Origin: a virus
Length of the DNA stretch: 38,250 nt
IMG/VR virus record: IMGVR_UViG_3300042387_000462
Span: 1 to 38,250 of that record
Reading direction: 5' to 3' (one strand)
Shown here: positions 29,497-36,328 of the stretch, piece by piece
Layout of the letters: every line of letters starts with the position of its first letter
Numbering within the stretch: position 1 is the stretch's first letter
The notes under the pieces: generated by a model
What the model was told of the DNA's origin: nothing
Databases searched by the model: none
Seen by the model: only the letters and a program-made list of their open reading frames with translations
Program-made: the position numbers and the translations under genes

Positions 29497-29612
29497 AGGT
29501 CGTGCCAATCCTCGTCTGTCAGATGTTCTGTCCCAATGTCGGGCACGGTGAATGCGATCCAGACAGCGACGCCAACGACGCTGACTATAAATAGTGCGAT
29601 CCAGTCACGCAT
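29493..29612 (-). CDS. Small membrane peptide, 39 aa
   Basis: A 39-residue product from the ATG at 29612, overlapping both neighbours. It has one membrane segment right at the start (MRDWIALFIVSVVGVAVWIA) and an acidic tail (TVPDIGTEHLTDEDWHDL). The length is near the lower limit for annotation, but exact overlaps at both ends and the clean hydrophobic-acidic split support it. Function unknown. Confidence 0.6.
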   Translation of the reverse strand: MRDWIALFIVSVVGVAVWIAFTVPDIGTEHLTDEDWHDL

Positions 29613-29742
29613 CGGTCTTCCCCTTCATCTGCTCCGCGCGCTCCTGCGCAACCTGCCATGCCGGCTTGCCGTTGATCGTGGCGCCACGGCCCCATGACGG
29701 GCGCGGTGCGTACCAACGCTTGCTATGACGTTCAAATGCCAT
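29605..29742 (-). CDS. Small basic protein, 45 aa
   Basis: First gene of the minus-strand train, starting at the ATG at 29742 with GTGAGG upstream. The 45-residue product is basic and aromatic at the start (AFERHSKRWYAPRPSWGRGA) and ends with a helix AWQVAQERAEQMKGK. It overlaps the next gene by eight bases. It resembles no family I know. It is the gene nearest to the divergent promoter region at 29743-29855. Confidence 0.62.
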   Translation of the reverse strand: MAFERHSKRWYAPRPSWGRGATINGKPAWQVAQERAEQMKGKTDA

Positions 29743-29855
29743 GTTAAACCTCACTTACTACTTTTGATGCCCGGAGAGTGCCTGTGCAATTTTATCTTGT
29801 CAAACACTTTTTTGGGAATATGGTTTGGGCATCATCTAGCCAATAGGAGTGAAAG
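29743..29855. promoter_or_regulatory. Divergent promoter region
   Basis: Plus strand: TTGTCA (29797-29802), a 16-base spacer and TATGGT (29819-29824) form a good promoter for the gene at 29856. Minus strand: TTGACA (29803-29798) overlaps it by five bases and would be the -35 box for the small-gene train, though its -10 is poor. Overlapping -35 boxes mean the two directions compete. Confidence 0.62.
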
Positions 29856-30413
29856 TTGGAGTACCAAACCGCAGAGGAAATGGCGCGAGCGCTGGTTAAG
29901 GAGTGTAGCAGCGCGCTATACATTCGGTCGCTTGTCCTGAAGCAATTCGGCGAAAGCCCATCGGTGAATCGCATCGCAGCGCTGCGCAGCCACCATGTCA
30001 CAGTTAACGAAAAGGGCCGGCGCACGACTCACAATGCTAGGCAAATCCCAAGCGACTTTGCGACCGTGGCTCCGACCATGACGAAGGCCGAATTAGCCCG
30101 CCACTATAACGTCCTATGGTCTGGGACCATTGATCGCTGGCTGGAAGCGACCGGCTCGTATGCCAGAAAGTTTGTGCCGGTTAAGAATCGCCTAAGCCGC
30201 ATGGGCAAGGTGGCCCACCGGCAGTTTGAGGCAACAAGGCACAAAAGCGAATGCGAGGAAGCCGCCGACGTTTTGCGGCGCGAGCGCTTCCCGGTTAATC
30301 GCTGCAATATGGACGGCTCGTTCAACGCCAACGGCAAGTTCTGGCGAGTCGGCAGGAATATTCTGGACACTCAGGAAATGATGGAGAAGGCACAGAAGTA
30401 TGTCAGAGTCTAA
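29856..30413 (+). CDS. HTH-like hypothetical protein, 185 aa
   Basis: The TTG at 29856 has AGGAG six bases before it (29845-29849) and is preferred over the ATG at 29881. The product has two likely DNA-binding parts: an N-terminal helical SALYIRSLVLKQFGESPSVNRIAAL and a middle TKAELARHYNVLWSGTIDRWLEATG, which fits a helix-turn-helix in a small MerR- or resolvase-like setting. It is basic overall. It is transcribed from a divergent promoter region opposite the small-gene train, the usual place for a regulator, so it is the best candidate for a lifestyle or timing regulator. That is inference. Confidence 0.68.
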   Translation: MEYQTAEEMARALVKECSSALYIRSLVLKQFGESPSVNRIAALRSHHVTVNEKGRRTTHNARQIPSDFATVAPTMTKAELARHYNVLWSGTIDRWLEATGSYARKFVPVKNRLSRMGKVAHRQFEATRHKSECEEAADVLRRERFPVNRCNMDGSFNANGKFWRVGRNILDTQEMMEKAQKYVRV

Positions 30414-30558
30414 AACTTTTAATGCCATGTCGTCCCTAGAGCAGGAGCAGATTGCAATGGCGCTTATGTCAGACAGCCTGCTAAGAGCCCTATGGCGCGA
30501 GCATCCCCGGATTTTGCGAGAAGCGGCTTTGGCCGGCAGAAAGGTTGAAAAGGTATGA
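30400..30558 (+). CDS. Hypothetical protein, 52 aa
   Basis: The ATG at 30400 lies within the 3' end of the HTH-like gene, and the stop overlaps the next ATG (ATGA). The product is helical throughout (SSLEQEQIAMALMSDSLLRALW, then HPRILREAALAGRKVEKV). Such all-helical mini-proteins are common as partners of regulators. Not recognised. Confidence 0.6.
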   Translation: MSESKTFNAMSSLEQEQIAMALMSDSLLRALWREHPRILREAALAGRKVEKV

Positions 30559-30704
30559 GCATGAAAACACTATCGCGCGTTGAGCGCCTGCTGGACGAAC
30601 TGTGCAAGCGCTCAGATCGCGAAATACCCAAGTCAGATGTAGAGCATATCCTGCGGGTTACGCGGGCTCAGATCGAAATGGTCGAGCAAGGGCTGGAGGA
30701 TTAA
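30555..30704 (+). CDS. Hypothetical protein, 49 aa
   Basis: The ATG overlaps the previous stop (ATGA). The product MSMKTLSRVERLLDELCKRS, then REIPKSDVEHILRVTRAQIEMVEQGLED, has an amphipathic helix-turn-helix-like outline but lacks a clear recognition helix. It ends convergently with the VRR-NUC gene, sharing four bases, so there is no room for a terminator between the two strands. Confidence 0.58.
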   Translation: MSMKTLSRVERLLDELCKRSDREIPKSDVEHILRVTRAQIEMVEQGLED

Positions 30705-31078
30705 GAGCGCTCGGCCATGAATGCGTCAATCTGCTCGATGGCGTGTTCATGGCCGTTGCACACTAAAAAGGTGTGCCCTATTTCGCCAAGATAGCGGCCC
30801 CAATCGCGCTGCTCTGGCGACAGTTTGCCACCCTTGAGGCGCTTCATCTCAATCCATAAATTAACTTCTGGCACATACAGATCAGGGACGCCGCGCACGA
30901 CGCCCTCGACCTTCAGCTTTGCAGCAGTCGCCCTTGATCGCCATCCGCCGTTGGGAATGGCAAAGATGCGCATTGGGCTATATTTGCGGCGGAACCAGCT
31001 AACGACTTGGCACTGCTCCCAATGCTCACTTGGCGGCTTGTCGGTCAGAACGGCAACTCCTGTTCCCACGTTGGGCAA
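30701..31078 (-). CDS. VRR-NUC domain nuclease
   Basis: The 125-residue protein is a stand-alone VRR-NUC fold: EHWEQCQVVSWFRRKYSP at the start, PNGGWRS, the metal-binding GVPDLYVP (D66) and WIEMKR (E77, K79), and Q90 of LSPEQRDW. These are the expected positions of the PD-(D/E)XK nuclease core. Phage VRR-NUC proteins act on branched or hairpin DNA in replication or packaging. The start is unsure: TTG at 31078 or GTG just after, both overlapping the gene above. The 3' end overlaps the convergent plus-strand gene. Confidence 0.87.
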   Translation of the reverse strand: MPNVGTGVAVLTDKPPSEHWEQCQVVSWFRRKYSPMRIFAIPNGGWRSRATAAKLKVEGVVRGVPDLYVPEVNLWIEMKRLKGGKLSPEQRDWGRYLGEIGHTFLVCNGHEHAIEQIDAFMAERS

Positions 31079-31239
31079 CTGTCTGGATTTTGGCTAAAAT
31101 CAAGCGGAATGGCAACCCCGAAAGCTAAACATCTGCCATCGGCGCCGTAATGATCGCAGTTGTGGCAGTATCGCGGTGGTCCCTTGGCAAGCCAAAGCTC
31201 GTAATCAATCAGTCCTTGCGGCTTCGGGTGACGCGGCAT
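31045..31239 (-). CDS. Cys4 mini-protein (second copy)
   Basis: The ATG at 31239 has AGGAG six bases upstream and overlaps the helicase stop (TAATG). The 64-residue product has CHNCDHYGADGRC and a later CPTWEQ, i.e. C-x2-C, G-x-C, C-x2-W, the same layout as the protein at 1126-1308. The N-terminal part (PKPQGLIDYELWLAKGPP) is different. Likely a metal-bound or iron-sulfur mini-domain. It is between a helicase and a nuclease, so it may accompany DNA processing. Confidence 0.75.
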   Translation of the reverse strand: MPRHPKPQGLIDYELWLAKGPPRYCHNCDHYGADGRCLAFGVAIPLDFSQNPDSCPTWEQELPF

Positions 31240-32825
31240 TACCAACTCCTACTTACAATTCGATAAAACTTGCCGTCTTTGTGAAAGCTTATGCTGGTCG
31301 GTGGCTCTGCGTTAGTCAAGCTGGCCGCGACATCTTCTAGGCAAGAAAGTTCGGTAACATCTGCGCCGCTTGATTGAACAATCTTGTGCAGCGTCGCCAA
31401 AGCCTTCTGGCCGGCGTAGCCATCGTGCAGCACCGTTAAATACTCCGTAACAGGCGCATCGGATAAGGCAGTGCCGTAGTAGGTGACCTTGAGCATCTCC
31501 TTCCCGCTGGCCTTTGCGATGTGCTTAGCCCAGACCCAGTCCTTAACCTCCATCTCAAGCGCTGACAGCCCCATGATGTCATCATTGTGGAGCTTGAGAA
31601 CCTTCGCCTCATCCTCCTCCTTTGCTGGGAAGGCATACCCGCAGGCCGTGCATTCCTTGGCGCTAATGTAGAGCAGTTCATAGCACTCCGGGCACGCCTT
31701 CATTGGGGCCTCGCCTGTACCGGCCTTGCTGGGCGGCTGGACAGCTATAATCGGGCCATGCTGGCGGACCACGCCGGCAAAGTCGAGAACCAAGCAGTGG
31801 TCGGTGTGGCTTTTGATCCGCATCCCGCGACCGGCCATCTGGACATAAAGGCTGGGCGACATGGTGGGGCGCAGCATGGCAATCATGTCTATGTCTGGAT
31901 AGTCAAACCCGGTCGTCAGCACATTGGCGTTAGTTAACGCCCGCAGCCTTCCAGCCTTAAAGTCAGCGATAATCCGCTCGCGCTCGGCCTTCGGAGTGTC
32001 GCCAGTAACGCAGTCTGCGGGTATGCCTTTGTCCCGCAAGGTCGCGGCAACAGCGCGGGCATGCTCAACGCCGGTACAGAAAAATAGCCACGCCCGCCGG
32101 TCGCCGGAACGGGCAATGACCTCGTCAACAACTTGGGCATTTTGGGCATCAGTGTTAACTGCGGCGGCTAACTCAGATTCGATATACTCCCCGCCACGCT
32201 TGTGGACGCCGGATAGGTCGTAGCCGCTTTCGGTCGCCTTGGAGTGCAGCTTGGAAAGATACCCGTGGTACACAAGCTCTTCAATCGACACGGGCTCGAT
32301 TAGCTCAGAGAAAATCGCCGGCTTGTCGGTAATCAGGCCATGCCCAAGCCGGTATGGGGTGGCCGTCAGGCCGATAACCCGCATGCTGGGATTGATAGTC
32401 CGAAGCTCAGCAAGGAGCGTCCTGTAGCCGCCTTCATCCTTGTGGCTAACCAAGTGGCACTCATCAATGATGCACAGGTCAATTTGGCCGATTTGCCACG
32501 CCTTGCTTCTGACGGACTGAATGCCGGCAAAGGTGATCGGTTCGCCTAGCTGGCGCCGCCCTAGACCGGCAGAGTAAATCCCCATCGGCGCATTCGGCCA
32601 GTGCTGGCGCAGCTTCTCGGCATTTTGCTCCAAAATCTCTTTAACATGGCTGAGCATCAGGATGCGTGTTTCAGGCCACTCTTGTAGCGCCTCTTTGCAC
32701 AGAACCGCGACAACATGACTCTTTCCTGCGCCGGTTGGCAAGACAAGGCACGGGTGACCGCTTGGATTGGCCCTAAACCAATTATAGATGTCATCAATTG
32801 CCCTGCGTTGATATGGCCTAAGCAT
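31239..32825 (-). CDS. SF2 DEAD/DEAH-type helicase
   Basis: The 528-residue protein has the full SF2 set: Q-motif-like start LRPYQRRAIDDIYNWF, Walker A LPTGAGKS (29-36), DECH box (121-124), TATPY (154-158), a second RecA domain with ALTNANVLTTGFDYPDID and motif VI QMAGRGMR, then a zinc-ribbon-like CPEC ... CTACG segment. It is an ATP-driven DNA or RNA translocase of the RecQ/UvsW/ResIII kind; branch migration or origin melting are the likely phage roles. The start overlaps the HNH stop by eight bases, and the end is coupled to the Cys4 gene. Confidence 0.92.
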   Translation of the reverse strand: MLRPYQRRAIDDIYNWFRANPSGHPCLVLPTGAGKSHVVAVLCKEALQEWPETRILMLSHVKEILEQNAEKLRQHWPNAPMGIYSAGLGRRQLGEPITFAGIQSVRSKAWQIGQIDLCIIDECHLVSHKDEGGYRTLLAELRTINPSMRVIGLTATPYRLGHGLITDKPAIFSELIEPVSIEELVYHGYLSKLHSKATESGYDLSGVHKRGGEYIESELAAAVNTDAQNAQVVDEVIARSGDRRAWLFFCTGVEHARAVAATLRDKGIPADCVTGDTPKAERERIIADFKAGRLRALTNANVLTTGFDYPDIDMIAMLRPTMSPSLYVQMAGRGMRIKSHTDHCLVLDFAGVVRQHGPIIAVQPPSKAGTGEAPMKACPECYELLYISAKECTACGYAFPAKEEDEAKVLKLHNDDIMGLSALEMEVKDWVWAKHIAKASGKEMLKVTYYGTALSDAPVTEYLTVLHDGYAGQKALATLHKIVQSSGADVTELSCLEDVAASLTNAEPPTSISFHKDGKFYRIVSRSW

Positions 32826-33462
32826 TATTGTGCGCCTTCAAATATTCCATAGCTTGGCCCAAGCGAACCGCGCTTTCTTCAAAAAGACCGATAGCTTGAT
32901 TGCATCGGCTGCAAAGCAATGAGCGAACTTTGCCCGTTGTATGACAATGGTCGATATGCATACCAATCTCATCAAAGCTGATTAAACATATCGCGCATTG
33001 ATTACCTTGATTCACAATCATCCGCTCAACATCTGATTGTGTAAGGCCGTATAGGTCAAAGACCCTTTTCCACTTTGCCCTATCTTTTCGTTTCTGGGCA
33101 TTGATGGATTCGCATTCAACGCAATTGCCAGTGGTTGCGCGGCGCTCAGTATGTCCGGCAGGACATGGCTGACCAATGTATGTTTTTTTACCATCGGTTA
33201 AAGCTTTTACCGCCAGTTCGCTCTGGCTTTGATTTTTAAACTTAGCACCAACCCGCATTTTGCGTCCGACAATTGCTCTTTTTTCCTTAATACATTCAGT
33301 GCAATTGCTTGAACTTACATACCTTGGTGAAATATGCCCCTTAACACATGACCTGCCAGTATAATAAAATGGAAGCCCAAGCTGCTTGGCTCTCAATCCA
33401 GTTTCTGGAAGAAGGCTGTACTCTTCATGAAATTTTTGTGGTTTCGGGCCAGTTTTTGTCAT
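32818..33462 (-). CDS. HNH endonuclease, recombination endonuclease VII-like
   Basis: The 214-residue protein has an endonuclease VII/HNH core near the end: CAIC (156-159), HIDHCHTTGKVR (D171, H172, H174) and LLCSRCN (184-187). Before it are two tandem zinc modules of one pattern: C39-x3-H-x10-C-x2-C57 and C100-x3-H-x9-C-x2-C117. Sampled lines of the gene are 37-47% GC, below the neighbours. It may resolve branched DNA with the nearby helicase, or be a mobile HNH gene that was inserted between helicase and nuclease. ATGA overlap at the start and an eight-base overlap at the end. Confidence 0.87.
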   Translation of the reverse strand: MTKTGPKPQKFHEEYSLLPETGLRAKQLGLPFYYTGRSCVKGHISPRYVSSSNCTECIKEKRAIVGRKMRVGAKFKNQSQSELAVKALTDGKKTYIGQPCPAGHTERRATTGNCVECESINAQKRKDRAKWKRVFDLYGLTQSDVERMIVNQGNQCAICLISFDEIGMHIDHCHTTGKVRSLLCSRCNQAIGLFEESAVRLGQAMEYLKAHNNA

Positions 33463-34481
33463 CCTACAACCTCAGTATCGGGAAAAATCGCCTTAACGGC
33501 TTCAACTTGCTCAGAGCCGCATGCGGCTGGGTTGGCGACAATCTCGCGGCTCTTGTAACCGCCCGGACCGTTTAGGATGTCCTTCCCGTCGATCTTCCAA
33601 GTTACATGCAGTCCATCGTCGGAGCCCTCGTATTCCCACGGCACCAGATCGGGGTGGATCACATGGTCGTCGCACCCGGTGCGCTGAAAATCCTCTGGGA
33701 TGCCGTCAGCGTCATGCCGCTCGCACCGCCAAGTCGATGCCTCAGTTGGTGTCGAATGCGCGCAGGTGCGGCAGTTGGCGAATTTGGTCGGCGCCTTTTC
33801 GTGGCACAGCGAATAGGCCGGGCAGAACTTGCACTGATACCAAGTCGGGTCCGTCGAAACTGGCGGAGGCATCCGGGCGTCCAGCGCAATCCTGCGGCCA
33901 CGGGCAATGTATTTCTCGGCGACTTCCTTGTTTAGCTCGATGCGCTCAGAGTACAGCCGGTCGTCATCCTTGCAGACGGCAATGTAAACGGCCTTGCGAA
34001 TATCTGTGCCGTGCATGTAAACCTGCATCTGCACATAGTGCTGCGGCTTCGACTTCTCGACGCCATTCTTGACGAGGTCATCAAACGACTTTTTCGAGTG
34101 CGTCTTAAACTCAGCAATGTGCCGGCTCTTAGGCGCTTCAGGCAGGCCCTTTTCGATAATGCCGTCGATAGAACCACTAACGTGCGCGCCGAAGTCAACC
34201 TTGCGCTGGCGCCCATTAAACGTGTCGCGGATGTCAACGCCAATGGCGCGCAGATCGGAAATGATGGTGCGCTCTTCATTATGTCCGCGACGGAACAGGC
34301 GCAGCACCCTACCGGGAAACTGCTCCTGAACCGCCCAGCGGAACGATAGCCAGAGCCAACGGTCGCAGGGGTGCCCAAGCAATGAGCATCCCAAGTGGCC
34401 GCGCGGATGCGACTGTTGCGACTCGTGGTGGGCATCAATGAGGCCGACCAACTGGTGCATTGGCTCTGGTATCTTAGTCAT
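33459..34481 (-). CDS. PD-(D/E)XK exonuclease, RecB/Cas4-like
   Basis: The 340-residue protein has the core of a RecB/Cas4-like nuclease: HLGCSLLGHPCDRWLWL, then GSIDGIIE (D106), EFKTHSKKSF (E124, K126) and QMQVYMH. A cysteine-rich part follows (YQCKFCPAYSLCHEKAPTKFANC, TCAHS, WRCERH, GCDDH). Together with the two cysteines near the start this may form an iron-sulfur cluster, as in Cas4 and AddB. It would resect DNA ends to make single strands for the Sak4-like and SSB-like proteins upstream. GCGAGG lies before the ATG. Confidence 0.85.
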   Translation of the reverse strand: MTKIPEPMHQLVGLIDAHHESQQSHPRGHLGCSLLGHPCDRWLWLSFRWAVQEQFPGRVLRLFRRGHNEERTIISDLRAIGVDIRDTFNGRQRKVDFGAHVSGSIDGIIEKGLPEAPKSRHIAEFKTHSKKSFDDLVKNGVEKSKPQHYVQMQVYMHGTDIRKAVYIAVCKDDDRLYSERIELNKEVAEKYIARGRRIALDARMPPPVSTDPTWYQCKFCPAYSLCHEKAPTKFANCRTCAHSTPTEASTWRCERHDADGIPEDFQRTGCDDHVIHPDLVPWEYEGSDDGLHVTWKIDGKDILNGPGGYKSREIVANPAACGSEQVEAVKAIFPDTEVVG

Positions 34482-34629
34482 ATAACCTCGCTAATTGGGT
34501 GGGGGAAAAGTCCTAGTGTCCCCCGGCACCGTGCCGCTAGTGCGACAAACCCTTGGTGCGCCCGTCCGGTAAACCAGACCATTATTCGACCGAGTGCCCC
34601 CAGTCCTTGGCGTAGGGCGACAATCTTGA
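34482..34629 (-). other. Intergenic structured leader of the nuclease gene
   Basis: Two adjacent inverted repeats lie in this 148-base gap: CGGCAC-C-GTGCCG (34524-34536) and GGGGG/CCCCC (34501-34505 with 34520-34524). They could fold in the mRNA just before the nuclease start. A 34-codon frame (34478-34582, minus) ends in an ATGA overlap with the nuclease but has no ribosome-binding site. No promoter is clear. Confidence 0.4.
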
Positions 34630-35136
34630 TTACTTCTTAGCCCAAGGCGGAGTTGCACCCGCAGACGGAGCGGGGCTTGCCTGCGGAGCGGCAGACGGCA
34701 GCGGAGCAGAGCGGCCTTCGCACGCCTTGTAGCCGCCAATGTCGTTGCGAGACTGATCGTAACCAGCGGACTTATCGCGCTCGCTGGGCTGCTTGACCCG
34801 CACCTTGATTTGCAGTTCGCCGCCAATCAACTGGTCGGTGTTTTCAATGCGATCAAGACCGATTGCCCGCATGACTTCGCCAAGCTGCTGAAGACCAATG
34901 CGCTCGGCTTCAGCGCTCTGGTTGCGGATATTGATAGCCGAGAACATGACGCGGCCCTGCTGGCTGGGGCCGACAATGTCATAGCGAACATCGATCTTTT
35001 CGCCAGTCCCGCTCTTGGTCGGGTTGAGCTTGGCTTCGGTGATCTTGGCAGTGTACCAGCCTTCCGGCAGCAGGTCGTAAGAACGATCAGACTGCGGAAG
35101 CTCGTTGACGGAAAAAGTTGAACCAAGAAATGCCAT
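34630..35136 (-). CDS. DUF669 family protein (likely SSB-like)
   Basis: The 168-residue product has the DUF669 pattern: YDLLPEGWYTAKITEAKLNPTKSGTGEKIDVRYDIVG, read in pieces, then GRVMFSAINIRNQSAEAERIG, LGEVMRAIGL and LIGGELQIKVRVKQ. The C-terminus is proline- and alanine-rich and ends GATPPWAKK. DUF669 proteins accompany annealases and AAA_24 ATPases in phages and have been proposed to bind single-stranded DNA. The order here, ATPase then hypothetical then DUF669, fits that use. AGGAG lies eight bases before the ATG. Confidence 0.85.
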   Translation of the reverse strand: MAFLGSTFSVNELPQSDRSYDLLPEGWYTAKITEAKLNPTKSGTGEKIDVRYDIVGPSQQGRVMFSAINIRNQSAEAERIGLQQLGEVMRAIGLDRIENTDQLIGGELQIKVRVKQPSERDKSAGYDQSRNDIGGYKACEGRSAPLPSAAPQASPAPSAGATPPWAKK

Positions 35137-35141
35137 CGTAT

Positions 35142-35531
35142 TTACTCCTGCGCGTTAATTGAAAACGAAGGGCGACCGGCCTCCGAAGTGATTGCCCTCA
35201 GTAAAGGCGTTGTAATAGCAGCGTCGGTCGCTTTCCACGCCGCCATGTTAATCTCCGGCTTCCACCGGAACAGGCTGGTCAAATGATCCGATAGGCCATG
35301 CTCAGCCGCCAATTCTTGCAGCATATCGCCATTGACCTTGCGGTTGATCCTGCCAGTTACTTTGACAACAAACTGGCCGGCCTTTTCGGTCTTGGTGCCT
35401 TCCAGTGTTTCCGGCAGGTTCATCAGGCGGATCATTTCATCCTCGATGTCCCGCCGGTCCTTGATGGCCTTGGCCTCGCGGGCCTTGGCCTCGACCCATA
35501 GGGCGGAGTAGTTGTCGAGGGTGGCGATCAC
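35142..35531 (-). CDS. Hypothetical recombination-operon protein (DUF7173-like)
   Basis: The GTG at 35531 overlaps the ATPase stop (GTGA). The 129-residue product starts with a long charged helix (YSALWVEAKAREAKAIKDRRDIEDEMIRLM), followed by a beta hairpin (FVVKVTGRINRKVNGDML) and a second helical part ending GRPSFSI. I recall this arrangement in proteins between AAA_24 and DUF669 genes in many phages, under a DUF7173-like label that I am not sure of. It might be an adaptor between ATPase and SSB-like protein. Confidence 0.7.
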   Translation of the reverse strand: MIATLDNYSALWVEAKAREAKAIKDRRDIEDEMIRLMNLPETLEGTKTEKAGQFVVKVTGRINRKVNGDMLQELAAEHGLSDHLTSLFRWKPEINMAAWKATDAAITTPLLRAITSEAGRPSFSINAQE

Positions 35532-36205
35532 TGCCCACCCCCAATCTTGCCAATGATGGCGCCAAGGTCAGGGGCCTCCCACGCTTCCAGCTTGCCGGAG
35601 CGATCCTTGGCGAGCCAGACACCGTCGCTGTCGCACATGATCGCGCGCTGGGCCACGCCTTCAGCATCGCGCTCGACCCGCAGGGCCAGCACTTCGTCAA
35701 AAAGGTACGGCAATGCCTGAGTTAGCGACTTACCCGGCATCGACGGGTTGTACATCAGTCGGCCCATTTCATCTTGGCTCTTTTCGAGCTTGGCGCTGAA
35801 ATAGACATGCTTGCCCGGCAGATCGCGAAACGCGCGGATAATGTCGGTCATCTGCTCGGACAGTGCGCCGTAGGCTTGGCGCGGGTCCTTGGCGATCTTC
35901 TTCTCGTAATTGAGGACAACTTCGCCGATCTCGCTGATCGAATCGAGCGCAATCGAGTCGAAGCCTTTGGCCTCGTCCGACTTCGACACCCACTCGAATG
36001 CCTCCGTCAGGTCGGTCATAGAGGCAATCTCGATGTACGGCAGGTTGCTGTCTTGGATCGAGAGGAGCCCGCTCTCAGCCGAGAGAATCACTGGGTTGGG
36101 CAGAGTTTTAATCAGAGATGTCTTACCGGCACCTGATGGCCCGTAGACAATAAGCTTCACGCCGTTGGCCGCGAACGCGCCAGTGCGCTTAAGCGAAATA
36201 GCCAT
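35528..36205 (-). CDS. AAA_24 ATPase, Sak4-like annealase
   Basis: The 225-residue protein has a Walker A GPSGAGKT (22-29) and a Walker B FDSIALDSI (D88), then ALSEQMTDIIRAFRDLPGKHVYFSAKLEK, the typical AAA_24/RecA-core arrangement known as Sak4 in phages. Sak4-type proteins anneal or pair strands in recombination with a phage SSB. The ATG at 36205 is preferred to the longer start at 36220 because TTGGAG is well placed. This is the first gene of the minus-strand recombination operon. Confidence 0.86.
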   Translation of the reverse strand: MAISLKRTGAFAANGVKLIVYGPSGAGKTSLIKTLPNPVILSAESGLLSIQDSNLPYIEIASMTDLTEAFEWVSKSDEAKGFDSIALDSISEIGEVVLNYEKKIAKDPRQAYGALSEQMTDIIRAFRDLPGKHVYFSAKLEKSQDEMGRLMYNPSMPGKSLTQALPYLFDEVLALRVERDAEGVAQRAIMCDSDGVWLAKDRSGKLEAWEAPDLGAIIGKIGGGQ

Positions 36206-36252
36206 AACAATGTACTCCAAACCAACGGTCGGATGATCCGGTCGCTGGGTGA

Positions 36253-36284
36253 GGCAAGCCTACATTCTCGCTTGCCAATGTCAA
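36253..36284 (-). promoter_or_regulatory. Promoter of the recombination operon with overlapping inverted repeat
   Basis: On the minus strand TTGACA (36284-36279), a 16-base spacer and TAGGCT (36262-36257) form a near-consensus promoter. GGCAAGC (36253-36259) and GCTTGCC (36270-36276) form a perfect inverted repeat, 17 bases centre to centre, across the -10 box and spacer. This is a good operator candidate. The plus-strand primase starts 45 bases to the right, from no clear promoter. Confidence 0.72.
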
Positions 36285-36328
36285 CGACTTTGTGCGACAC
36301 AGCCGAACCTAAGTTAGAAAGGTGCAGC

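Noticed and set aside
34478-34582. 34-codon minus-strand frame ending in an ATGA overlap with the nuclease gene
   Set aside because: No ribosome-binding site and an unlikely composition; it overlaps two hairpins that explain the sequence as well.
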